64,000 bases of DNA. Origin: Haematobacter missouriensis (lineage in GTDB: Bacteria; Pseudomonadota; Alphaproteobacteria; Rhodobacterales; Rhodobacteraceae). Within the stretch, counting starts at the first letter, position 1, and every line of letters begins with the position of its first letter. Below the pieces are notes generated by a model. It saw only the letters and a program-made list of their open reading frames with translations. It ran no database searches and was not told the origin of the DNA. The position numbers and the translations under genes were made by a program. This document shows positions 53,024 through 61,226 of the stretch, piece by piece. Location of the stretch: the NCBI RefSeq assembly GCF_000740775.1, contig NZ_JFGS01000001.1:186001-250000 (forward strand), written 5' to 3'.

Positions 53024-53725
53024 ATGCCGCCTGAGATACCGACGCAAGTTCCGCTCTCCGATGACCCGGGAGGGCGCAGCATCGCGCGTCGCGGCATCCT
53101 GCTCATCCTGTCCTCGCCCTCCGGCGCGGGCAAATCGACCTTGTCCAAGCGACTGACAACCTGGGATCCGACCATCGGGTTTTCTGTCTCCGCAACGACG
53201 CGCTCGCCTCGGCCGGGAGAGGTCGAGGGGCGGGAATACTTCTTCCGCACGCGGGATGAGTTTGAAGCGATGGTGGCCGCGGGCGAGATGCTTGAGCATG
53301 CTGAAGTGTTCGGGAACCTCTATGGTTCCCCTCGAGGGCCGGTGGAGGCCGCGCTTTCGCAGGGAAAGGACATGCTGTTCGACGTTGACTGGCAGGGTGG
53401 CCAGCAGATCCGAAACTCCGGGTTGGGGGAGGATGTCGTGTCCGTCTTCATCCTTCCGCCCTCCATCAAGGAGCTTGAGCAGCGGCTTCGCGGGCGCGGG
53501 CAGGATCCTGACGAGGTCATCGCCGCGCGCATGGCGCGGAGTCTGGATGAGATCAGCCGCTGGTCGGAATATGACTACGTGCTGATCAACCATGACATTG
53601 ACGCGGCGGAAGAGGAACTGAGGGCCATCGTCACGGCGGAGCGGCTGGAAAGAAAGCGGCGGAGCGGTCTGGTGGGATTCGTGCGCGGTCTGAATGAGGA
53701 ATTCACCCGCCGCAACAAGGGCTGA
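53024..53725 (+). CDS. gmk: Guanylate kinase
   Basis: 233-residue kinase converting GMP to GDP. P-loop [10 protein letters not shown] (about 29-38), GMP-binding [21 protein letters not shown] (about 55-75) and [13 protein letters not shown]-type stretch are present. The roughly 23-residue N-terminal extension before the kinase core is longer than in E. coli, so a later start is possible. Followed 13 nt later by the carbonic anhydrase gene. Confidence 0.95.
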   Translation: MPPEIPTQVPLSDDPGGRSIARRGILLILSSPSGAGKSTLSKRLTTWDPTIGFSVSATTRSPRPGEVEGREYFFRTRDEFEAMVAAGEMLEHAEVFGNLYGSPRGPVEAALSQGKDMLFDVDWQGGQQIRNSGLGEDVVSVFILPPSIKELEQRLRGRGQDPDEVIAARMARSLDEISRWSEYDYVLINHDIDAAEEELRAIVTAERLERKRRSGLVGFVRGLNEEFTRRNKG

Positions 53726-53738
53726 AAGGGAGAGGGAC

Positions 53739-54263
53739 ATGATCTATGCGCTGGATGGCGTGGCACCGCAGGTGCCGCCAAGCGGAGACTACTGGATCGC
53801 GCCGACGGCGGTGCTCATCGGCGATGTGCTGATCGAGGACGGGGGCTCCGTCTGGTTCGGTGCCGTGCTGCGGGGCGACAACGAGCGCATCACGGTGGGC
53901 GAAGGCTCCAATGTGCAGGAGAACGTGGTTTGCCATACCGACATCGGCTTTCCTCTGGTGATCGGACGAAACTGCACCATCGGTCACAAGGCCATGCTGC
54001 ACGGCTGCACCATTGGCGATTCCACGCTCATCGGCATGGGCGCGACCGTCCTGAACGGGGCGCGCATCGGGCGGCACTGCCTCATCGGCGCAGGTGCTCT
54101 CATCCCGGAGGGTAAGGAAATCCCGGACGGCAGCCTGGTGATGGGTGCTCCCGGTCGCATCATCCGCCCGTTGGACGAGGAAGCCCGCGCTCGACTGGAC
54201 AGGAGCGCGGAAAGCTATCAGGCAAACATGCGCCGCTTCCGCGCGGGCCTGTCGCCAGTCTGA
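53739..54263 (+). CDS. Gamma-class carbonic anhydrase-like protein
   Basis: 174-residue left-handed beta-helix protein (hexapeptide repeats). The three zinc histidines are in VCHTD and GHKAMLHG (about 66, 86, 91). It reversibly hydrates CO2, or is a catalytically weak homologue (YrdA/Paa-Y-like). GGGAGAGGG precedes the ATG. Probably co-transcribed with gmk. Confidence 0.9.
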   Translation: MIYALDGVAPQVPPSGDYWIAPTAVLIGDVLIEDGGSVWFGAVLRGDNERITVGEGSNVQENVVCHTDIGFPLVIGRNCTIGHKAMLHGCTIGDSTLIGMGATVLNGARIGRHCLIGAGALIPEGKEIPDGSLVMGAPGRIIRPLDEEARARLDRSAESYQANMRRFRAGLSPV

Positions 54264-54424
54264 CAAGACCGGTAGCCCTGCCTGGGGAGAGCGGATCGGC
54301 GGGCAGGAGTTCTGACACTGCTCGTTTGCCAGCCTTCGACTGCGGCTGCGGGCGAAGCCCGTGTCCTGCTCTGCGCCAGGTGGCCATGGCTGTGAGCGCG
54401 GATCCGGTCAGGGAGAGGCAAATC

Positions 54425-55240
54425 TCACTCGCCAATCCCCCGCCGTTCGGCCACCGCCGCCGTTATCGCCGTGGCGACGGCTATGCTGCCGGAGAGCAGC
54501 CGCAACCCCTCATGCTCCGCTTCTGTGAGCATGAGCGATACGCGAGCGAGGGCGGCAACGGGGCTGTCCGGCCCGTCAGTCAGCGCAATGACGGGCAGAC
54601 CGCGCTCCCGGAGGTTGCGCGTCTGGTGCACCGCATCGCGCGAATAGGGCCAGAAGCTCACCACCAGCGCCGCGTCTCCGGGCCGCGCGAGGTCCAGCAT
54701 CTCATCCTCGATCCCCTGAGCGGTTCCGATGAGCTGTGAGCGGATTTTCATGCGGCCGAAGGTGTAGGCCATGCTGCTGGCGATGGGGAAGGCGCGGCGG
54801 CGGGCGATCAGAAAGATGGTCTCCGCCCGGGCCAGCAGGTCAACCGCCGTCTCGAACCGCTCCTCGGTGATGGACTGGCGAGCCGATTCCACGGAGCGGG
54901 CGGCCGCATCAAGGAAGCCGCCCAGCGTACCCGTGGCGGGGGAGGTCTGTGGCTTCTGCAGATAGGGGCTGCGGAAGACGGCCTGCATGTCGCTGAAACC
55001 GTCATATCCAAGTGTCTGGGCAAAACGCACAAGGGTGGAGGGTTGGACCCCAGCCGCGCGCGCAATTTCCGCCGTCGTGCCCAGCGCCATTTCTTCCGGC
55101 CTTGTGAGGGCGAAGGCCGCCACCTCTCCAAGACGACGGGGGAGGCGTGATTCTCTCGCGCGAAGATGTTCCCGTAGCGTGTCGATATCGCCAGGGGGAG
55201 CAAAGGCTGAGGCGGGCTGGGTGTCTGTCTTCTTGGGCAT
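54425..55240 (-). CDS. MurR/RpiR-family regulator
   Basis: 271-residue regulator: an N-terminal HTH_6 domain (about 15-95: GTTAEIARAAGVQPSTLVRFAQTLGYDGFSDMQ) and a C-terminal SIS sugar-phosphate-binding domain (about 125-255: AETIFLIARRRAFPIASSMAYTF, LVVSFWPYSRDAVHQTR). The start is set at ATG 55240 where the domain begins. Divergent from ugpBAEC, so it is likely to control that operon, with a phosphorylated sugar or glycerol-phosphate as effector (inference). Confidence 0.88.
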   Translation of the reverse strand: MPKKTDTQPASAFAPPGDIDTLREHLRARESRLPRRLGEVAAFALTRPEEMALGTTAEIARAAGVQPSTLVRFAQTLGYDGFSDMQAVFRSPYLQKPQTSPATGTLGGFLDAAARSVESARQSITEERFETAVDLLARAETIFLIARRRAFPIASSMAYTFGRMKIRSQLIGTAQGIEDEMLDLARPGDAALVVSFWPYSRDAVHQTRNLRERGLPVIALTDGPDSPVAALARVSLMLTEAEHEGLRLLSGSIAVATAITAAVAERRGIGE

Positions 55241-55390
55241 GAACTGTAAATGTGAGCGGTACCAGAGTATATTTTGGAACATATATTCTATTTTACTCGA
55301 CCCCACCAGCGCTGATTTCCCGGTTTTTAACGCATTGCGCACTATATGTGCACAAATATCAGGCATATATACGCTTCGCCGCTTTCTCTA

Positions 55391-55419
55391 TTGACAGGTT
55401 TGGAACGAATTGTCATGTT
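55391..55419 (+). promoter_or_regulatory. Predicted sigma-70 promoter for ugpBAEC
   Basis: TTGACA at 55391-55396, 17-nt spacer, CATGTT at 55414-55419 (3 of 6 to TATAAT). A perfect -35 with ideal spacing. A 7-bp inverted repeat (next entry) overlaps the -10 and likely start site. Confidence 0.5.
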
Positions 55420-55434
55420 TGTTGCAGAACAAAC
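55417..55434. promoter_or_regulatory. Perfect inverted repeat at the ugp promoter
   Basis: GTTTGTTGCAGAACAAAC, 7-bp arms with a 4-nt centre, covering the predicted -10/+1 region. Position suits a repressor site that blocks transcription; RpiR is the likely candidate. Confidence 0.5.
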
Positions 55435-55440
55435 GTTCCA

Positions 55441-55760
55441 CGCACCAGCCAGGGGAGGGGTGGTTCGGGGCGTTGTTCGCCGGCTACGCGCGGTTGGGGA
55501 GGTCGCCGTGGCCGGTCTGCTTCCCCGGCACCGTTTGAGGTGTGGGCCTAATGGTCCCCTCCGGTGCCGGGGTTCACTCCCTTGAGGGTTCCCCTCGCGC
55601 AGATGACTGATCTGATACGCCCGGCATAGCAGAGCCGCGGCGCTTTCTGATGTCATCCAGTTATTTCCTCCTGACAGATGCCGCTTGCCGGACGGGTTTC
55701 ACAAACCTGCCATGTCTTTTCCGTAAGCCCGCGTGTACCGAATCCCAGGAGGTCCTCCGA
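55441..55760 (+). other. Long untranslated leader of ugpB with a strong stem-loop
   Basis: About 320 nt between the promoter and ATG 55761 with no supported gene. It contains an 11-bp perfect stem CCCCGGCACCG/CGGTGCCGGGG (55523-55533 with 55562-55572), 28-nt loop, in a G+C-rich context, followed by a pyrimidine-rich area and a strong AGGAGGT ribosome site. Could be a regulatory leader or contain a small RNA; no known riboswitch class was recognised. Confidence 0.45.
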
Positions 55761-57059
55761 ATGACACTGAAGGCAATTCTCGCAGCGACGATCGCACTCG
55801 TCCCGCTGAGCGTTGAGGCCAAGACCCAGATCAGCTGGTGGCATGCGATGACGGGCGCGAACTCGGAAGTGGTCAACAAGATCGCCAGCGATTTCAATGC
55901 CTCGCAGTCCGACTACGAACTCCAACCGGTCTTCAAGGGCACCTATCCTGAGACGCTGAACGCCGGCATCGCCGCCTTCCGCGCCGGTCAGTCACCCGAC
56001 ATCATTCAGGTATTCGACGTCGGAACGGGCGTCATGATGGCGGCAGAAGGCGCAATCAAGCCGGTGGCGGATGTTCTGACGGATGCGGGCGCGACATTCG
56101 ACAGAACGCAGTACCTGCCGGGGATCGTGGCCTATTATTCCAAGCCCGACGGGACGATGCTGTCCTTCCCGTACAACTCGTCCTCGCCCATTCTCTATTA
56201 CAACAAGGACGTGTTCGAAAAAGCCGGACTGGATCCCAACGCGCCGCCGAAGACATGGAACGAAGTCTGGGACGCGGCCCGCAAGATCAAGGCTTCCGGG
56301 GCCGCGCCCTGTGGTTATACCTCCACCTGGCTCACCTGGATTCATACCGAGAATTTTGCGGCCTGGAACAACGTCTCCTTCGGCACCAACGAAAACGGGC
56401 TTGCCGGCTCGGACGTGGAACTCAAGATCAATGCGCCGATCTACGTGAACCACTTTCAGGCGATCGCCGATCTCGCCAAGGAAGGGGCATTCCGCTACGG
56501 CGGGCGGACATCGGAGGCCAAGCAGATCTTCCTGTCCGGCGAATGCGGGATCCTGACCGAATCTTCTGGCGGGCTTGGAGATATCGTCAAATCGGGTATG
56601 AACTACGGCATCGGGCAGCTTCCCTATGACAGCGAGGCCGCCGGCGCGCCGCAGAACACGACGCCCGGCGGGGCGAGCCTGTGGGTGATGGGCGGCAAGT
56701 CGGATGAAATCTACAAGGGCGTCGCGGCCTTCTTCCAGTATCTGTCGCAGACGGAGGTGCAGGAATACCTGCATCAGACCTCGGGCTACTTGCCCGTGAC
56801 GCTGAAAGCCTATGAGGCGACAAAGGCCAGCGGCTTCTATGACAAGAACCCCGGCCGGGAGACACCGATCCTGCAGATGATGGGCAAGGCTCCGACGGAG
56901 AATTCCAAGGGCGTTCGTCTGGTCAATCTGCCGCAAGTCCGCGACATCGAGAACGAGGAGTTCGAGAAGATGCTCGCCGGCCAGCAGACGGCGCAACAGG
57001 CGCTTGATAATGCCGTCGAGCGGGGCAATGCCGCGATCCGTCAGGCGCTGGGTAACTGA
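55761..57059 (+). CDS. ugpB: Glycerol-3-phosphate-binding protein
   Basis: 432-residue periplasmic binding protein of the Ugp importer for sn-glycerol-3-phosphate and glycerophosphodiesters. A short signal peptide (1-20, ending SVEA|KT) precedes a mature part that follows E. coli UgpB closely (SWWHAMTG, FKGTYPETLNAGIAAFRAGQSPDIIQV, YYNKDVFEKAGLDP, PQNTTPGGASLWVMGGK, TAQQALDNAVERGN). ATG 55761 has AGGAGGT. First gene of ugpBAEC, behind an RpiR-type regulator instead of an obvious Pho box. Confidence 0.93.
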   Translation: MTLKAILAATIALVPLSVEAKTQISWWHAMTGANSEVVNKIASDFNASQSDYELQPVFKGTYPETLNAGIAAFRAGQSPDIIQVFDVGTGVMMAAEGAIKPVADVLTDAGATFDRTQYLPGIVAYYSKPDGTMLSFPYNSSSPILYYNKDVFEKAGLDPNAPPKTWNEVWDAARKIKASGAAPCGYTSTWLTWIHTENFAAWNNVSFGTNENGLAGSDVELKINAPIYVNHFQAIADLAKEGAFRYGGRTSEAKQIFLSGECGILTESSGGLGDIVKSGMNYGIGQLPYDSEAAGAPQNTTPGGASLWVMGGKSDEIYKGVAAFFQYLSQTEVQEYLHQTSGYLPVTLKAYEATKASGFYDKNPGRETPILQMMGKAPTENSKGVRLVNLPQVRDIENEEFEKMLAGQQTAQQALDNAVERGNAAIRQALGN

Positions 57060-57075
57060 GCGCGTAAATGAAGCG

Positions 57076-57099
57076 GGTCCGTCCGGCGACGGGCGGGCC
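57076..57099 (+). other. Hairpin between ugpB and ugpA
   Basis: 9-bp stem (two G-T pairs) 57076-57084 with 57091-57099 and a 6-nt loop, 16 nt after the ugpB stop. No T tract. Such hairpins after binding-protein genes often stabilise the upstream mRNA so that the binding protein is made in excess. Confidence 0.5.
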
Positions 57100-57114
57100 T
57101 TATCGGAGTCCTGA

Positions 57115-57996
57115 ATGAACAGGGTCGTCTTTCCTCACCGGCTGCTACCTCTCTTGCTGGTCCTTCCACAACTCGTCATAACCGCGATCTTCTTTTACTG
57201 GCCCGCCGGACAAGCGCTCTGGCAGTCCATGCTGCGCGAGGACCCCTTCGGGCTGAAAACCACCTTCGTGGGCTTCGCGAATTTCCGCAGGGTGCTGTCC
57301 GATCCCGCCTACCTGAACAGCCTTCACGTGACCGCGGTATTTTCGGTGGCAACGGCATTCCTGTCGATGAGTATCGCCCTGCTCCTTGCCGTGCAGGCGG
57401 AGAAGGTCGTGCGCGGTAGGGGCTTCTATCGCACCATGATGATCTGGCCCTATGCGGTCGCCCCGGCCATCGCCGGGATGCTATGGCTTTTCATGTTCAA
57501 CCCCTCCTTCGGCACGCTCGCCTGGCCGCTTCGGCAGATGGGCCTGCACTGGGATCCTCTCCTGAACGGCGGGCAGGCGATGACGCTTGTCGTCGCGGCG
57601 GCGAGCTGGAAGCAGATCAGCTACAATTTCCTGTTCTTTGTCGCTGGACTCCAGGCGATTCCCCGCTCACTGCTGGAGGCCGCAGCCATCGACGGCGCGC
57701 GTCCGATCCGGCGCTTCTGGACGATCGTCTTTCCGCTGCTGGCGCCCACCACCTTCTTCCTGCTGGTGGTCAACACCGTCTATGCGCTGTTCGATACCTT
57801 CGGCATCATCCATGCCGTGACGGGCGGCGGTCCCGGGAAGGCGACGGAGACGCTGGTTTACAAGGTTTACAACGACGGCTTCGTCAACCTTCAGCTCGGC
57901 TCCTCGGCTGCGCAATCGGTGATCCTCATGGTGATCGTCATCGCGCTGACCGCCTTCCAGTTCCGCTACATCGAACGGAGGGTTCACTATGGTTGA
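57115..57996 (+). CDS. ugpA: Glycerol-3-phosphate ABC permease UgpA
   Basis: 293-residue inner-membrane permease with six hydrophobic segments ([19 protein letters not shown] first) and the EAA loop [25 protein letters not shown] (about 190-215), characteristic of MalF/UgpA. It overlaps ugpE by 8 nt. Confidence 0.93.
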   Translation: MNRVVFPHRLLPLLLVLPQLVITAIFFYWPAGQALWQSMLREDPFGLKTTFVGFANFRRVLSDPAYLNSLHVTAVFSVATAFLSMSIALLLAVQAEKVVRGRGFYRTMMIWPYAVAPAIAGMLWLFMFNPSFGTLAWPLRQMGLHWDPLLNGGQAMTLVVAAASWKQISYNFLFFVAGLQAIPRSLLEAAAIDGARPIRRFWTIVFPLLAPTTFFLLVVNTVYALFDTFGIIHAVTGGGPGKATETLVYKVYNDGFVNLQLGSSAAQSVILMVIVIALTAFQFRYIERRVHYG

Positions 57997-58849
57997 GGAA
58001 CCCGTCGGCTCCACCCCCGGCTCCCGCGCCTGGGCGCATCTATGGATGATCCTGGCCGTGATGGTCGTGGCGTTCCCGATCTATTATGTCTGGGTCGCCT
58101 CCACGCATTCTCTGATGACGATCCTTCGTCCGCCGCTGCCTCTCGTTCCGGGGCCGGAAGCGGTGGAAAATTACCGCGACGCGCTGTCGGGCGGGGTTTC
58201 CCGTATCGGCGGGGTCAGCGTGGGATGGTTGCTGTTCAACACAACCGTCGTGGCTCTGGGCATCGCGGTCGGCAAGATCGTGATCTCGCTCGCCTCCGCC
58301 TATGCCATCGTGTTCTTCCGCTTCCCGCTGCGCATGGTGTGCTTCTGGGTGATTTTCATCACCTTGATGCTTCCGGTGGAGGTGCGGATTCTGCCTACCT
58401 ACAAGGTGATGGTGGACCTCAACCTGATCGACACTTATGCCGGGCTGATCCTGCCGCTCATTGCTTCCGCCACCGCGACGTTGCTGTTCCGCCAGTTCTT
58501 CATGACCATCCCGAACGAATTGCTGGAGGCCGCGCGGGTCGATGGTGCCGGGCCGTGGCGCTTCTTCAAGGATATCCTGCTGCCGCTTTCCTATACCAAT
58601 ATCGCCGCCTTGTTCGTCATCCTGTTCATCTACGGCTGGACCCAGTATCTCTGGCCGCTCCTGGTGACGAATTCCAATGACATGAACACCATCGTCATCG
58701 CGCTGAGGAAAATGATCTCCTTTGCCGATGCGGATACCCCCTGGCACCTTGTGATGGTGACCGCGGTCCTGGCCATGCTGCCGCCGATCCTCGTGGTCGT
58801 GCTGATGCAGCGGTGGTTCGTGAAGGGCCTCGTCGAGACGGAGAAATAA
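57989..58849 (+). CDS. ugpE: Glycerol-3-phosphate ABC permease UgpE
   Basis: 286-residue partner permease, six hydrophobic segments, EAA loop [22 protein letters not shown] (about 185-206). The [29 protein letters not shown] stretch matches UgpE. It shares its last base with the ugpC ATG (TAATG). Confidence 0.93.
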   Translation: MVEEPVGSTPGSRAWAHLWMILAVMVVAFPIYYVWVASTHSLMTILRPPLPLVPGPEAVENYRDALSGGVSRIGGVSVGWLLFNTTVVALGIAVGKIVISLASAYAIVFFRFPLRMVCFWVIFITLMLPVEVRILPTYKVMVDLNLIDTYAGLILPLIASATATLLFRQFFMTIPNELLEAARVDGAGPWRFFKDILLPLSYTNIAALFVILFIYGWTQYLWPLLVTNSNDMNTIVIALRKMISFADADTPWHLVMVTAVLAMLPPILVVVLMQRWFVKGLVETEK

Positions 58850-59922
58850 TGGCCCGCATCACCCTTTCCGACCTGCGCAAATCCTACGGGCCGCAGGAAG
58901 TCATCCATGGTGTCTCCATCGACATCGCGGATGGCGAGTTCATCGTGATCGTCGGCCCTTCCGGCTGCGGCAAGTCCACTCTGCTGCGCATGGTCGCGGG
59001 GCTGGAGAGGATCACCGGCGGCAGCGTTTTCATCGACGGCCGTGTCGTCAACGATCTGGAACCGCGCGAGCGTGACATCGCGATGGTGTTCCAGAACTAT
59101 GCGCTCTATCCGCATATGAGCGTGCGGGACAACATGGCCTATGGGCTGAAGATCGCGGGGCTGTCGAAGGCGGAGATCGCGGAGCGTGTGAGCCGTGCCG
59201 CGAAGATGTTGGAACTGGCGCCGTATCTGGACCGCAAGCCGCGCCAGTTGTCGGGCGGTCAACGGCAGCGTGTCGCGATGGGGCGGGCGCTGGTGCGCGA
59301 TCCGGCGGCTTTCCTGCTGGATGAGCCGCTTTCCAACCTAGATGCCAAGCTACGCGTTCAAATGCGCCTGCAGATCAAGGAGTTGCAGCGCACCGTCAAC
59401 ACGACAACGCTGTACGTGACCCACGATCAGGTGGAGGCGATGACGCTGGCCGACCGGCTCATCGTGATGAATGCCGGTGTGGCGGAGCAGATCGACACCC
59501 CCATGGCGATCTATGACAGGCCCGCCACGGCTTTCGTCGCGGGTTTCATTGGCTCGCCCGCGATGAACCTCCTGCCCGGGACGGCCGCTGCGGGTGGTGT
59601 GCAGCTTCCCGGCGGTGGTCTCCTCCCGCTGGCCGATAGCGTGCCTGCGGGTCCGCTGACCTTCGGTCTCCGGCCGGAACATGTGCAGCTGGTGGGGGCG
59701 GATACGCCTGGTCTCGATGTCACAGCCTTTGCCGTGGAGACTTTGGGGGCGGATGCCTATGTTCACGCGCGCCTGCCGGGTGCGGGGCCGGAGGTGCCGG
59801 GTTTCGTCGTGCGGCTTCCGGGCCATACGCGCGTCGCGGAAGGGGACAAGCTCCGTATCGCCGCCGCGCCGGGCGAGGCGCATTTCTTCGACAGCGAGAC
59901 GGGGCGCCGCCGCGAAGCTTGA
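58849..59922 (+). CDS. ugpC: Glycerol-3-phosphate ABC transporter ATPase
   Basis: 357-residue ATPase of the CUT1/MalK family. Walker [10 protein letters not shown] (about 36-44), signature [16 protein letters not shown], Walker [13 protein letters not shown] and H-loop [10 protein letters not shown] are intact; a C-terminal regulatory TOBE part (about 240-357) follows. Translationally coupled to ugpE. Converges on the kamA-like gene, 16 nt away. Confidence 0.93.
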   Translation: MARITLSDLRKSYGPQEVIHGVSIDIADGEFIVIVGPSGCGKSTLLRMVAGLERITGGSVFIDGRVVNDLEPRERDIAMVFQNYALYPHMSVRDNMAYGLKIAGLSKAEIAERVSRAAKMLELAPYLDRKPRQLSGGQRQRVAMGRALVRDPAAFLLDEPLSNLDAKLRVQMRLQIKELQRTVNTTTLYVTHDQVEAMTLADRLIVMNAGVAEQIDTPMAIYDRPATAFVAGFIGSPAMNLLPGTAAAGGVQLPGGGLLPLADSVPAGPLTFGLRPEHVQLVGADTPGLDVTAFAVETLGADAYVHARLPGAGPEVPGFVVRLPGHTRVAEGDKLRIAAAPGEAHFFDSETGRRREA

Positions 59923-59938
59923 CTCCTTTCAGAGGTCG

Positions 59939-61039
59939 TCACACGACAGGGGAGGCTTCCGGGCCTTCTGCTGCGGCGGCCTCCGCCGACCGGGACGGAT
60001 CGCGGTAGCCGTGCCGCCCGCCCTTCGGGTCCGTCACGACATGGCTTCCCGGTTCCGCGCCTTCCGCGACATAGCCCGGTCCGATCGGCACCTTGCCGTA
60101 GCCGCCGGGAATGTCGAGCACGTAGGTCGGCAGACAGTGACCGGAGAGCCGCCCGCGCAGCTCCGCCATCAGACGCTGGCCCTCGGCTATCGTCGTGCGG
60201 AAATGCCCCGTGCCGCGTGCAAGGTCGCAATGGTGGAGGTAGTAGGGCTGCACCCGGTTGCGGACAAGCCCGCGGAACAGGGCCTCCAGTGTATCGGCAT
60301 CGTCGTTCACGCCACGGAGCAGGACGCTCTGCGACCGCAATACGATCCCCGCGCCCGCAAGCCGGGAGAGCGCACCCGCCGCCTCCGCGGTCATCTCGGC
60401 CGGGTGGTTGGTATGGAGGACGACCATGACCTGCGGCCGGACCCTCAACGCGTCGAGCAGTGCGTCGTCGATGCGTTCCGGGGCCACCACGGGAACGCGG
60501 GTGTGGAAGCGGATGATCTCCACATGCGGGATAGCGGCGATGCGGGAGAGGATCTGCCCGATGCGCCGGGCGGACAGGACCATGGGGTCGCCCCCCGTCA
60601 AGATCACTTCCCAGATCGCCGGATGCGCGCCCACATAGGCCAGCGCCGCCTCCACCTCCGTCTCAGTCAAGGTGCCGGCGCCGCCCACCGCCTCCCGCCT
60701 GAAGCAAAAACGGCAATAGACCTCGCAGGTCTGGGTGATGTGGAGGATGACCCGGTCGGGGTAGCGGTGCGTGAGCCCCTTTACCGGGCTGTGGGCCGCA
60801 TCGCCTATGGGGTCGGCCAGCTCCTCTGGCCGGATGGTCAGCTCTGCCGTCGTGGGCACATATTGCAGCGCCACCCCTGGCTCCGCCGTCTCCCCCAGTG
60901 ACCGTTGCACGGCGGGGGTAAGACGGATGCGGAACGCCTCCGCTACCGGAGCCAGAGATGCCTCCGCAGAGTCAGGTATCAACCCTTCGCGTCTAAGATC
61001 GGCCAAGGTGGTAAGCGCGCGGGCAGGGCGGGAGGACAT
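59939..61039 (-). CDS. Lysine 2,3-aminomutase-family radical SAM/PLP enzyme
   Basis: 366-residue enzyme. The 4Fe-4S/SAM motif CxxxCxxC is Cys105, Cys109, Cys112 (TCEVYCRFCFRR), and the PLP lysine is Lys316 in DIPGGYGKVPIG. The family includes lysine 2,3-aminomutase (beta-lysine synthesis) and EpmB (modification of elongation factor P). The length is between the two, and no efp or epmA gene is in this window, so the substrate is open; lysine is the default. Confidence 0.87.
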   Translation of the reverse strand: MSSRPARALTTLADLRREGLIPDSAEASLAPVAEAFRIRLTPAVQRSLGETAEPGVALQYVPTTAELTIRPEELADPIGDAAHSPVKGLTHRYPDRVILHITQTCEVYCRFCFRREAVGGAGTLTETEVEAALAYVGAHPAIWEVILTGGDPMVLSARRIGQILSRIAAIPHVEIIRFHTRVPVVAPERIDDALLDALRVRPQVMVVLHTNHPAEMTAEAAGALSRLAGAGIVLRSQSVLLRGVNDDADTLEALFRGLVRNRVQPYYLHHCDLARGTGHFRTTIAEGQRLMAELRGRLSGHCLPTYVLDIPGGYGKVPIGPGYVAEGAEPGSHVVTDPKGGRHGYRDPSRSAEAAAAEGPEASPVV

Positions 61040-61226
61040 CGGTGCGGACCTGTCTGGAAAGCGCAGAGCTTATCCTCCCGTCGGCTTCCAAAGGCAAGTA
61101 TCCGGCCCAGTCCGGATAAAGCCGTGATGGCGCACGCTCCGCTATGGGATCTTTCACCCTCCCCGGTCTAGGATGCCGCCGACTCGCTGTCAGGTTTGGT
61201 GGCGACAAGGGGAGAAGGAGCTGGGA

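Larger units (their letters stand above)
55275..55440. promoter_or_regulatory. Divergent rpiR/ugp control region with TGGAAC half-sites
   Basis: TGGAAC occurs at 55275 and 55401, and its complement GTTCCA at 55435-55440. The latter two form a TGGAACG...CGTTCCA inverted repeat around the predicted ugp promoter. The A/T-rich 55260-55300 stretch (TGGAACATATATTCTA) is itself a near-palindrome. These are good candidates for RpiR-type operators. Confidence 0.5.

Noticed and set aside
55410-55427. Possible Pho box (TTGTCAT) at the ugp promoter
   Set aside because: Only one half-site matches; the sequence 11 nt later (GTTGCAG) does not fit CTGTCAT.
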